Source: Panagrolaimus kolymaensis (taxonomy: Eukaryota > Nematoda > Chromadorea > Rhabditida > Panagrolaimidae). Taken from it: a stretch of 64,000 nt of DNA. The stretch is from positions 1,612,001-1,676,000 of the forward strand of contig JAJQJQ010000008.1 in NCBI GenBank assembly GCA_028622995.1. Direction: 5' to 3'. The notes below the pieces were generated by a model. The model made no database searches. It was not told the origin of the DNA and worked only from the letters and a program-made list of their open reading frames with translations. Shown here in pieces: positions 1-11,000 of the stretch (the first letter of the stretch is position 1; each line of letters opens with the position of its first letter). The position numbers were made by a program, and so were the translations under genes.

Positions 1-2
1 TT

Positions 3-3000
3 GTTTCTCAAGTCCCTTGCATCCTAAATGCTACAGTTCGAGAAAATATTTTATTTGGTTTACAAATGAATAATCAACGTTATTATCGAGCCATAGATTC
101 TTCAGAATTAACAAAAGATTTAGAAACTATGCCTCGAAATGAAATGACTGAAATTGGCGAACGCGGGGTTACTCTTTCGGGTGGACAACGAGCTCGACTC
201 TCCCTAGCTCGTGCCCTTTATGCTTCAAAAGATATTTATCTCCTCGATGATATTTTTTCTTCAATCGATAAACAAGTTGCAGATAAAATTTTTGAAAAAG
301 CAATTAAAACATATTTGGAAAATAAAACTATTTTATTAGTTACTTCGGATGCGGAATATTTATCAAAATGTGATAAAATTATTTTCTTCAAAGATGGAAA
401 AATTTCTGGATTTGAAACTCACGAAAAATTATTGGATGTTTCAGAAGAATATAAAGATTTCTTCGAACATTATATTCAGCCCCAATCTTTCCAATCAAGG
501 GTGAGTTCTCCTGAAGCACCCAAGCCAGAATTAAATGGAAACAGCAAAGATTCGGCGGCGGCTATGAATGGCAAAGAAGTAGGAGCTGAAAATGAAACAA
601 ATGATAAACTTGGAGAAGAGGAAGAAGATTTGGGTTTACAAGAAATATCTAAAAGTGTTTATTAGTGAGTTTTTTAATTTAAAAGATAGTATAAAATTTT
701 GAATATGGTCGAGCGGCTTCGATATCAGTTTTGGACGAACAACTGAAATTTGCATATATATTTTTTTAATCCTAAAAAAGTAAATATTGCAAAAAGTTAT
801 CCAAAATTTTTTCTCTAAAAATTTGAAAATCAATGACATTTTCTTTAATGAATTTTTTTTCAATATTTTTTTTGACCTTTAGCTAATTTAGTAAAAAACT
901 CTCTATGCATATTTTTTTCTTAGCTTTTTCCAAACAAAAAATGTTTCAAAAAAAACAAGTTTCAATTTTACAACTATTTATGTCGCCAAATCCTGTTTTA
1001 ATGGGCCAAAAAAGTTTGATTTAAAATTTTCTTTTTGAAGCATTTATCGAAAGAGAAATTGTGTCTAAAACAAAGTTTAACAAAAAATTTACATAATTTA
1101 AAAAAAGTGAGGCTGGAAACTTTTTTTTGTGAGCAAAAGCATATCATTTTTTAATTTTACTTTATTTATTTCAGTGAATATATTCAAGCTGGTGGAGGAT
1201 GGCTTGTATTCTCTTTCGTCATGTTGGCTTTCCTCATAAATGTTTCATCAGGAATTTTTTCAACTTATTGGTTATCTAAATGGATGAATGATGCCCATCA
1301 TGATATCGTGGATGAAAATGGAACAATTTTCCATCAAACTTTGGCCAATCAAAAGGATTTATCTTTTTACACCACCGTTTATTCTTGCTCATTATTTATT
1401 CTATTTTTTACTGGACTTTTTAAAGCTATGATTTTTGTAAAAGTTACTCTTAAAGCTGCCACAAATTTGCATAATCGAATGTTAAATTCTGTGCTTTTTG
1501 GAATAACCAACTTTTTTGATGTAACTCCAACGGGGCGAATTTTAAATCGATTTTCAAAAGATTTGGATGAAATTGATGTGAAGCTTCCATTTTCTGCTGA
1601 AGCTTTACTCCAAAATATGATAATTTGTGTTGGATTTTTAATTATGATTGCATATGTTTTCCCACTTTTTCTGATCGCTTGCATTCCATTATTCGCTATT
1701 TTTATTGTATTTTTCCTTTGCTTTCGTGCTGGGATTCGAAGTTTGAAGAGAACAGAAAATATTTCAAGAAGTCCTTTATTTTCTCATGTTTCAAGCAGCT
1801 TGGAAGGAGCAGTAACGATTCATAGTTTTTCACAAACCAATCGATTTATTGATGGATTTAAAATTAAATTGGATGAACATTCTGGCGCACTTTTTATGTT
1901 TCAATCTGCAATGCGATGGCAAGCTGTATGGCTGGATTTATTAGTGGTGGCAGTAACTTTTATTGTTTCAAGTTTAATAGTTATTTTGACGACTTCCATT
2001 ACTCCAGCTGATGCAGGAATGGCTTTGGCTTTTGCATTGCAAATGAGTGGAGTATTTCAATTTGCTGTTCGATCACAAACTGAATTGGAATCTAAATTAA
2101 CTGCAGTTGAACGGGTTTCATATTATTATAAGGTTAGTTAAACTTTTATGTTTAAAAAAATAATAAAATAAAACAACAACGTCTTTCTTTGCGAAGAAAA
2201 AATCAATAAAATTATGTTTTAAAATCGAATGAGACGCTTTTTGTTTAATGTTTTAAAAAAAGTCAGCGGAGATGAAAAAATTGGTAACGTTAAAAAGAAT
2301 ATTTGTGTATTTCATTCTGTCCCTTGTTGCCCTTTAACATAAAAGAATGGCAAAATATATGCATCCTTTTCTTCCTTTTTTGGTGGATGTCGAAAAAAAT
2401 AAAAAAGTCGGTCGATCGAATTTTTTAAGGAGAAACATCGTAAAAAATATTTTGCTTTTTTTGGACGACATGCATAATCTTTGATAACTTTGTTTTGAGA
2501 CAAAAAAACCATATCTACTCGAAAATTTCTTTAGTACGTGAAGTCTTATGACGAAATTTGTTTTAATATTAATAATTTAAATTTTTTGCTTTTTTAGAAC
2601 ATTGAACAAGAATCTGATGATGCTGCAGATCCACCAGCCACATGGCCTCGAGATGGTCAAATCACCTTTGATCACGTCACTCTCAAATATCGAAATGATG
2701 CCCCTGCAGCTTTGAGCAATGTTTCATTTGAAATAAGTCACGGAGATAAAGTAGGAATTATTGGACGAACAGGATCAGGAAAATCAAGTCTTTGCAATGC
2801 CCTCTTTCGACTTTACCCTTTGGAATCAGGAAGAATAATTATTTCTGAAAAAGATATTTCAATGATTTCGCTTAAATCTTTGCGTAAAGCTCTCGCAATA
2901 ATTCCTCAAGATCCAATTATTTTTGCTGGAAGTCTTCGATTTAATTTGGATCCCGATGGAGCAAGGACGGATGAAGAAATTTGGAAAGCCCTTGAAGATG

Positions 3001-3872
3001 TTGGACTCAAGGAAACGGTTATGGGTTTTAATGAAAAGCTTGAGTTTAATTTGGAATCCAATGGAAGCAATATTTCTTCTGGTCAAAGAGAATTGATTTG
3101 TGTTGGACGAGCATTTTTGAGGTAAACTTAAATTAGCTTTATATTAAAATTTTTAGAATGAAAAAAATTTTATTTATTGAAAAAGAATTTTTTTGACTTT
3201 TTTTATGAAAATTTTAGCACGAAATGATTTTTTACGTTTTTACTCAACATTTAAAGCCTTTTTTTCTGAAATTTTTTAAAAGGAAAAATTATATAAGAAA
3301 ACTTTTCTAAAAATTATTTTAGAAATAGTTTTGAATCATCATTTTTTTATGAGACATTTTTTCTTGAAGCGAATTTTAACATTTTTTTAAATCTTGGCAA
3401 GAAAACTTGAATTTAAATTTTTGGAAAAAAATATTTTCTTGTAATGCTCCTTGCAATTTCTCTTAATTCTTAAAATTATTTCAGAAATGTCAAGATTCTC
3501 ATTCTTGACGAAGCCACCGCCAATCTTGATTCCCAAGCAGATAAAGTAATTCAAGAATGCGTTCGAAGCAAAGTTATGGATAAAACTTTGCTTCTTATTA
3601 CTCATCGACTTGGAAATGTCTCGGATATGGATGCTTTGCTCAAAGTTGAAGACGCTAAAATTATTGTTGAAAATCAAAAAAGCCTTTATCCTTCTTTGCA
3701 AAAACAGGAATCCGTTGAGGTTCCAAAACTTGGAAATGGAGCTTCTATTGATACTGAAGTTTTCAAAGTTGGAAACGGAGTTTCACTCGAACCCGAAATT
3801 CCAGAAATTAAAATTGAACTTGATGAAACCAAAAAATCTGAAACAACCGAAGAAAATAAAATTGAAGAATAA
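3..3872 (+). CDS. mrp-5: ABCC5/MRP-5-like ABC transporter, 3' part (5' end outside window)
   Basis: The gene model has four exons: 3-664, 1175-2132, 2598-3121 and 3485-3872. The introns are GT-AG (donors GTGAGT, GTTAGT and GTAAAC; acceptors TTTCAG, TTTTAG and TTTCAG), and all phases join cleanly into 843 residues. The order is the C-terminal part of NBD1 (signature LSGGQ near residue 58, Walker B YLLDDIFSSID), then TMD2 (about residues 221-540), then NBD2 (Walker A GRTGSGKSS near 596, signature ISSGQ near 699, Walker B ILILDEATANLD near 720, H-loop LITHRL near 752). The segments FFDVTPTGRILNRFSKD and LPFSAEALLQN in TMD2 closely resemble ABCC5. C. elegans MRP-5, of this type, exports haem; orthology here is inferred. 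Oddities: the NBD1 switch histidine is replaced (LLVTSDAEYL), and after NBD2 the usual tail is replaced by an acidic, Lys/Glu-rich stretch of about 70 residues. The protein should sit in a membrane with both NBDs in the cytosol. Confidence 0.9.
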
Positions 3873-4039
3873 AAGCTAAAAAAAACTTTATTTTCTTTGC
3901 CTTTATTTTTACTTTATTATCCGTGAATTTAATTTTATTTAATTAATCTTAACTTAATTTTTGTTTGTTTGTTTTTCTTTTGCCGGGTATTTCACCTCTT
4001 TTTTTATTTATATTATCGATTTTTTATTTTACTTTTTTG

Positions 4040-4071
4040 AATAAATAAACTTTTGGTTTTTGAACAATAAA
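4040..4071 (+). promoter_or_regulatory. Polyadenylation signals of the ABC transporter gene
   Basis: AATAAA occurs at 4040-4045, 4044-4049 and 4066-4071, about 170-200 bp after the transporter stop codon. This is a plausible 3' UTR end, and the next gene-like exon starts only about 75 bp further on. The sites are common by chance in DNA this AT-rich. Confidence 0.4.
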
Positions 4072-4144
4072 AATATTTTAAAAAAAGCCTTTATGAATTA
4101 TTCGAGCCAAAACATTTAAATCAAAAATAAAAGATATTTTCCAG

Positions 4145-4893
4145 ATGATAACTAAATGTTATATTGACATCATTTTTAAACCGTATAATATTACTTTTCC
4201 CGTTCCTCCTCTTTATATAGAACAATTTCTTGACCTCGCAACTTCATCAAGCGGTATTGAAGAAATTTGTGAAACTAAAGAGAATTTCGACCAATGTTTT
4301 GGAAGTTCCATAGCAACACTAAAAAATTGCTTAACAATAAATGATTTTAAAAGAATTACTTTCGCCGCCCGTATGAAATATTATGCAAAACTTATGGTAG
4401 CAAATTATCTTCATGCGGATTATATTTGTGGGAAAGTTTATGATTGTAAGGCTTAAGTTATTTATAAAGTAAAAAACATATTAAATTTTTTAGTGGCTCA
4501 AGAAACCATTGATTGTGTTAATGGAAAAAAGTTTCATGCTTGTGAATTTCATGTTGTAATGGAAACTGCAACCTTTGTTATAAATTTGATGATTACAATA
4601 ATTGCGAATGGACAGAAACAAATAAAGTTTGTGGAAAAGAAGCTGCGTGTTTTATGTATAAAAGTTTAATGTTTGAAACTTGTTATTCAGCTACTGATTG
4701 TGGCGTTTGAACATCATTTATGAATGAAACAGTAACTAATCCCCTTGATGGTTTATGTCATGATGATGATGAAGGCTCCTTTAATCCACCAGGTGATCCA
4801 AACAAAGATGGTAATAATGAAAGTAACACAATTATCACTAGTTTAAATTTACTTGTTTTAAGTTTTTGTTTTTGTTTTTTTAAATTATTTTAA
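4145..4893 (+). pseudogene. Broken Cys-rich secreted/GPI-type gene, DUF19 (T20D4.11-like) resemblance
   Basis: Exon 1 is 4145-4445. Its ATG directly follows TTTTCCAG, which could be a trans-splice acceptor. A 48-bp intron (4446-4493, GTAAGG...TTTTTTAG) leads into exon 2. Cysteines are regularly spaced (for example EEICETKENFDQCFGSS and DYICGKVYD in exon 1, and NCNLCYKFDDYNNCEW, NKVCGKEAACF and ETCYSATDCGV in exon 2). This recalls the nematode-specific DUF19/T20D4.11-like secreted domain, but the assignment is by eye. The reading frame changes around 4545-4563, and a TGA interrupts it at 4708-4710. Beyond it the frame continues through an acidic DDDEG / Pro-Gly linker to a hydrophobic C-terminus (SLNLLVLSFCFCFF) like a GPI-attachment signal, stopping at 4891-4893. 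No N-terminal signal peptide is visible, so a first exon may be missing. Two lesions favour a pseudogene; two assembly errors remain possible. Confidence 0.55.
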
Positions 4894-4898
4894 ATAAA
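4893..4898 (+). promoter_or_regulatory. Polyadenylation signal overlapping the stop codon
   Basis: AATAAA overlaps the final TAA of the Cys-rich pseudogene. The same arrangement of stop codon and AATAAA recurs in the small genes at 60459 and 63240 in this window. Confidence 0.4.
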
Positions 4899-6376
4899 TC
4901 TTTAAAATGTTATAAATCAAAAAACCATTGATAGTAGAATCGATTTATAAAAAATATGGCAAAAAAAAAACAATAATAAACTTTATTGGAAATAAATTAA
5001 TGATTCAAAGCAGCTGATTATTTTTCTGTTTCTTCTGAAAAAAATGGGAAAGCTTGATTTTTTTTTTGCATTTTTTGTAGAAAGGCTATGTTAATAAAGC
5101 TATTTAATTATGGTATCATGGATTTGTTTTTTTTTTATATCATAATTAACTTTGATCATGGGCATTGACAGACACATAGGTGGTGGTTTTCTTGCATTAA
5201 AATATATTTCAATACGTTTGTTAATCTTTTCATTGTTGAAAAAACCTTTAATGAAATTCTTAAATTTTTTGCACATCGTTTATTTGTTTGATATGAAATG
5301 CATTTTTTTGCAGCTCGTAAAATGTTTATGCAATTTTTAAATAAATAAATTTTTTTTAAAAAAATCAAAAAAAACTTTAGCAAAAAAATATTCAAAGAAA
5401 AAAAAATAACAAATGCAAAAATTCAAAAAATGTGTATTTTCTTTTTTGTTTGTTGCAAATTGCAACAATGATTCCTCATCTTTTGCTGCTTGTTGTTCCT
5501 TTTGTTTGATGATTAATAAAACATTTGTTTGAAAGCACAAATATGAAACTTTATTTTTGTTTCTTCTAGGAATCAAAAAAAAATTTAAGAACGTTTTTAA
5601 AATGCACGTCTTTTACACATTTTATAATATATCAAATCGAGCGTTCACCTTCTGATTTTCGGCCACCAGTGAAATCGTTTTTGATTTTTTTTGTAAATTA
5701 TAAATCTACAGTAAATTTTTTGTTTTATGCAAGAAGACGGTAGATACTTTATTTAGATTTAAAATTTCACGACAACTTAATTCTCTTATTTTCTTCCTAA
5801 TTCTTGTATCATTGCTTGACAGCACATGTGGAATCCATATTAATGAGAAACAGTTGGGTTGAGAATCACAATATTAAAAACGTGATTGGTCCCTTTTTAA
5901 GCTAATAAATAATAAACTATGAAAATATTAGGCTTGAAGAAATTTGAATATTGTTTGTACTCATTAAAAAACTCATGGTTTTAAAAATTAAAACAAAATA
6001 GAAAGAGAAAAAGATTAAAATATTCAAAAAAAAGGTTTTAAACGCAATCAATAACACCCGCTTGATCATCATTTTTTTGATCACTGACATTGCAATTAAC
6101 GAAAAGAACGAGTAATTAATTATATTTGTTTTTTTTGTTGTTGTCCGAGAGCAACACTTTCTTTCGTTGTTGTCACTGCAAAAGGAAAGGTATAAAACAA
6201 TAATCATTATTGACTAAAAAATATTTATGCTTTGTTCGGGAGACGCATACGTTTTTTTTAAAAATGCTACATTTTGCATGACTGATTATAGTAATACTTT
6301 TGTTAAAACAAAGTCTAAAACATTTTTTAAACGTTAAAATTTATTTACAAAATAATGTGTTTTAAAATGCTCGACG
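4899..6376. other. AT-rich intergenic DNA, no supported gene
   Basis: This stretch contains only short ORFs rich in Phe, Lys, Ile and Asn, as expected from A/T homopolymers. None has a recognisable domain, a convincing splice structure or a signal peptide. No tRNA-like fold or tandem repeat was seen by eye. Confidence 0.6.
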
Positions 6377-6459
6377 ATCACGGCGGTATAGGCTGATGGA
6401 AAAAGCTCGGTTCAAATGGATTTGTTCATTTGGTCATTTGTGGTACGCAATGCCAAAAA
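6377..6459 (+). repeat. Left terminal inverted repeat of foldback element
   Basis: It begins ATCACGGCGGTATA. After a short diverged spacer it continues as a perfect inverted match to the right terminus, including a GGTACGCAATGCC core. Confidence 0.75.
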
Positions 6460-7816
6460 ATGCGGATAAGATGGTGAAGATAGATTTTCGTAAAAAAATC
6501 AATGAGCCAAAATCCTGACGTAAGAGTTTTGTGCATTTTGGTCATTTTTCCATTAGAAAAAGTTACTTTTTTTGCAACTTTTTTAGAAACAATTTTGGCT
6601 AAATTCATTAAGTTTGATTAATTAAGCTGAAAATCCCCTCGAATATGTAATCGAATCTTGGCTACAAACTGGTCTAATCAGTTTTTCAAAATGTTTAATT
6701 TAAGCGAAAATACTCCCGTAAGAATTTTTTTCATGCATGATAACATAGCTTTTTTGGCAAAACCCCAAGTAAAAAAATTTAATAATTCAATACAAAAAAT
6801 CCAAAATGGTCCAGAAACCATAAAATAAAAATTCCTTGATTGTTTGGTAACAATTAAATATTTTTTTGTAAAGCAAACTCAAGCACCACAACCTCTTGAA
6901 GCTCCTAAAGTAGCACAATAGTAGCAGAAAATACTCAAAAAAATCAAGATTTTCAAAATCCAGGAATTTGGCTGTAACTCATCATTTCTAGGTCTAATTT
7001 GGGTCGTAGAAACCGAATTTGATAACCATTGGTCCATTTCAATATCTAGTTTTTGAGTTATGAATTTTTTTAATATGCAAATTTTTCGCTATGCTATAAC
7101 TCCATTTTAAACTTTTCGACCTTAATAATTATTATCAAATTCGGTTTCTACGACCCAAATTAGGCCTAGAAATGATGAGAGCAAGCCAAAATGGTTGATT
7201 TTGAGAATATTGATTTTTTTGAGTATCGCCTACTACTGTAATGCTACTATATAAGATTTTAGAGGTTGTAGTGCATAAGTTTGCTTAACAAAAAATTATG
7301 ATATTGTTACCAAAAATATAAGGAATATTTATAATAATGTTTTTTGACCATTTTTGAATTTTTACTTGTGTTTATGAAATAGTTTTCCTTGGAACTTTGT
7401 CAAAAAAGCTATGTTGCCATGCATGGCAAAAACTCTTACGTCAGGATTTTCGGAAAAAGATTGTCTTTGGAAAAACTGATTATACTAATTTGTAGGCAAG
7501 ATTAGATTATAGATTTCCAATGTCATAGAATAAAATTAAAGTAACTTAATGAATTTAGCCATAATTATTTCTAAAAAAGTTGCAAAAAAAGTAACTTTTT
7601 CTAATGGAAAAATGACCAAAATGCACAAAACTCTTACGTCAGGATTTTGGCTCATTGATTTTTTTACGAAAATCTATCTTCACCATCATATCCGCAATAT
7701 TCGATTACATATTCTGTTAAAGTTTCAGTATTTTTCAACTGAATAACCATCGAGAATTATAATTAAATATGCAAAAAAACAGCCATTTTTTACAAAAAAA
7801 ATTGCTTTTCCTTTGT

Positions 7817-7889
7817 TTTTTGGCATTGCGTACCACAAATGACCAAATGAACAAATCCATTTGAACCGTTGACTTTATACCGCCGTGAT
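7817..7889 (-). repeat. Right terminal inverted repeat of foldback element
   Basis: It is the reverse complement of the left terminus, ending TATACCGCCGTGAT. The satellite begins with ATGCCTAAATA immediately at this end, overlapping the last two bases. Confidence 0.75.
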
Positions 7890-8032
7890 GCCTAAATACT
7901 ATGTGACACCGAAGTTTTATTTTTTCTTTTTTTTTTTGCAGGTTTTCTTGACAAAATTAAACACATTTTTATATTATGTAGAGTAAATAAAGTTTATAAA
8001 AATTGCACAATTTCAAATTTCTTTGATTAAAA
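7888..8032 (+). repeat. Diverged first satellite monomer at left edge
   Basis: This copy differs from the interior consensus: AATACT for AATATT, CCGAAG for CCGATG, and TTTTTGCAGG for TTTCTGAAGG. It also has AAACACATTTTT and GAGTAAATAAAG variants. Diverged edge units are expected where unequal exchange homogenises only the interior. Confidence 0.8.
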
Positions 8033-11000
8033 TGCCTAAATATTATTTGACACCGATGTTTCATTTTTTCTTTTTTTTCTGAAGGTTTTCTTGACAAAAT
8101 TAAATACATTTTTGATTTAACTAAAGTAAATAAAGTTTATAAAAATTGCACAATTTCAAATTTCTTTGATTAAAATGCCTAAATATTATTTGAAACCGAT
8201 GTTTCATTTTTTCTTTTTTTTTTCTGAAGGTTTTCTTGACAAAATTAAATACATTTTTATATTATGTAGAGCAAATAAAGTTTATAAAAATTGCACAATT
8301 TCAAATTTCTTTGATTAAAACGCCTAAATATTATGTGACACCGATGTTTTATTTTTTCTTTTTTTTTCTGAAGGTTTTCTTGACAAAATTAAATACATTT
8401 TTGATTTAACTAAAGTAAATAAAGTTTATAAAAATTGCACAATTTCAAATTTCTTTGAATAAAATGCCTAAATATTATTTGACACCGATGTTTCATTTTT
8501 TCTTTTTTTTCTGAAGGTTTTCTTGACAAAATTAAATACATTTTTGATTTAACTAAAGTAAATAAAGTTTATAAAAATTGCACAATTTCAAATTTCTTTG
8601 ATTAAAATGCCTAAATATTATTTGAAACCGATGTTTCATTTTTTCTTTTTTTTTTCTGAAGGTTTTCTTGACAAAATTAAATACATTTTTATATTATGTA
8701 GAGCAAATAAAGTTTATAAAAATTGCACAATTTCAAATTTCTTTGATTAAAACGCCTAAATATTATGTGACACCGATGTTTTATTTTTTCTTTTTTTTTC
8801 TGAAGGTTTTCTTGACAAAATTAAACATATTTTTATATTATGTAGAGCAAATAAAGTTTATAAAAATTGCACAATTTCAAATTTCTTTGATTAAAATGCC
8901 TAAATATTATTTGAAACCGATGTTTCATTTTTTCTTTTTTTTTTCTGAAGGTTTTCTTGACAAAATTAAACATATTTTTATATTATGTAGAGCAAATAAA
9001 GTTTATAAAAATTGCACAATTTCAAATTTCTTGGATTAAAATGCCTAAATATTATGTGACACCGATGTTTTATTTTTTCTTTTTTTTTCTGAAGGTTTTC
9101 TTGACAAAATTAAACATATTTTTATATTATGTAGAGCAAATAAAGTTTATAAAAATTGCACAATTTCAAATTTCTTTGAATAAAATGCCTAAATATTATT
9201 TGACACCGATGTTTCATTTTTTCTTTTTTTTCTGAAGGTTTTCTTGACAAAATTAAATACATTTTTGATTTAACTAAAGTAAATAAAGTTTATAAAAATT
9301 GCACAATTTCAAATTTCTTTGATTAAAATGCCTAAATATTATTTGAAACCGATGTTTCATTTTTTCTTTTTTTTTTCTGAAGGTTTTCTTGACAAAATTA
9401 AATACATTTTTATATTATGTAGAGCAAATAAAGTTTATAAAAATTGCACAATTTCAAATTTCTTTGATTAAAACGCCTAAATATTATGTGACACCGATGT
9501 TTTATTTTTTCTTTTTTTTTCTGAAGGTTTTCTTGACAAAATTAAACATATTTTTATATTATGTAGAGCAAATAAAGTTTATAAAAATTGCACAATTTCA
9601 AATTTCTTTGATTAAAATGCCTAAATATTATTTGACACCGATGTTTCATTTTTTCTTTTTTTTCTGAAGGTTTTCTTGACAAAATTAAATACATTTTTGA
9701 TTTAACTAAAGTAAATAAAGTTTATAAAAATTGCACAATTTCAAATTTCTTTGATTAAAATGCCTAAATATTATTTGAAACCGATGTTTCATTTTTTCTT
9801 TTTTTTTTCTGAAGGTTTTCTTGACAAAATTAAATACATTTTTATATTATGTAGAGCAAATAAAGTTTATAAAAATTGCACAATTTCAAATTTCTTTGAT
9901 TAAAATGCCTAAATATTATTTGAAACCGATGTTTCATTTTTTCTTTTTTTTTTCTGAAGGTTTTCTTGACAAAATTAAATACATTTTTATATTATGTAGA
10001 GCAAATAAAGTTTATAAAAATTGCACAATTTCAAATTTCTTTGATTAAAACGCCTAAATATTATTTGAAACCGATGTTTCATTTTTTCTTTTTTTTTTCT
10101 GAAGGTTTTCTTGACAAAATTAAATACATTTTTATATTATGTAGAGCAAATAAAGTTTATAAAAATTGCACAATTTCAAATTTCTTTGATTAAAATGCCT
10201 AAATATTATTTGAAACCGATGTTTCATTTTTTCTTTTTTTTCTGAAGGTTTTCTTGACAAAATTAAATACATTTTTGATTTAACTAAAGTAAATAAAGTT
10301 TATAAAAATTGCACAATTTCAAATTTCTTTGATTAAAACGCCTAAATATTATTTGAAACCGATGTTTTATTTTTTCTTTTTTTTTCTGAAGGTTTTCTTG
10401 ACAAAATTAAACATATTTTTATATTATGTAGAGCAAATAAAGTTTATAAAAATTGCACAATTTCAAATTTCTTTGATTAAAATGCCTAAATATTATTTGA
10501 CACCGATGTTTCATTTTTTCTTTTTTTTCTGAAGGTTTTCTTGACAAAATTAAATACATTTTTGATTTAACTAAAGTAAATAAAGTTTATAAAAATTGCA
10601 CAATTTCAAATTTCTTTGATTAAAATGCCTAAATATTATTTGAAACCGATGTTTCATTTTTTCTTTTTTTTTTCTGAAGGTTTTCTTGACAAAATTAAAT
10701 ACATTTTTATATTATGTAGAGCAAATAAAGTTTATAAAAATTGCACAATTTCAAATTTCTTTGATTAAAATGCCTAAATATTATTTGAAACCGATGTTTC
10801 ATTTTTTCTTTTTTTTTTCTGAAGGTTTTCTTGACAAAATTAAATACATTTTTGATTTAACTAAAGTAAATAAAGTTTATAAAAATTGCACAATTTCAAA
10901 TTTCTTTGATTAAAATGCCTAAATATTATTTGAAACCGATGTTTCATTTTTTCTTTTTTTTTTCTGAAGGTTTTCTTGACAAAATTAAATACATTTTTAT

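Larger units (their letters stand above)
6377..7889. mobile_element. 1.5-kb palindromic (foldback) non-autonomous DNA transposon
   Basis: The two halves are imperfect reverse complements. The outer ends share ATCACGGCGGTATA (6377-6390) with its complement at 7876-7889. A perfect 51-bp inverted match follows (6409-6459 against 7817-7867). A long match around 6470-6610 pairs with 7543-7700, and an inner match pairs 6979-7024 with 7133-7178 at 45 of 46 positions. The axis lies near 7080. The right arm carries about 120 bp (around 7700-7816) missing from the left arm. No transposase ORF is present; the small ORFs in each arm are mirror images of the same sequence. Long palindromic DNA elements without coding capacity are known in nematodes (the PAL-type elements of C. 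elegans). I could not define a target-site duplication, and the right end abuts the satellite directly. Confidence 0.75.

Noticed and set aside
6409..6425. GGTTCAAAT resembling a tRNA B box
   Set aside because: There is no A box or cloverleaf around it, and it lies inside the terminal inverted repeat of the foldback element.
6426..7746. Two similar ORFs on opposite strands (MNLA...KKVAKKVTFSNGK)
   Set aside because: They are mirror copies in the arms of the foldback element and not a conserved protein pair.
7935..7941. TTTGCAG acceptor-like site in the first satellite monomer
   Set aside because: It is a one-off variant of TCTGAAG at the array edge with no exon on either side.
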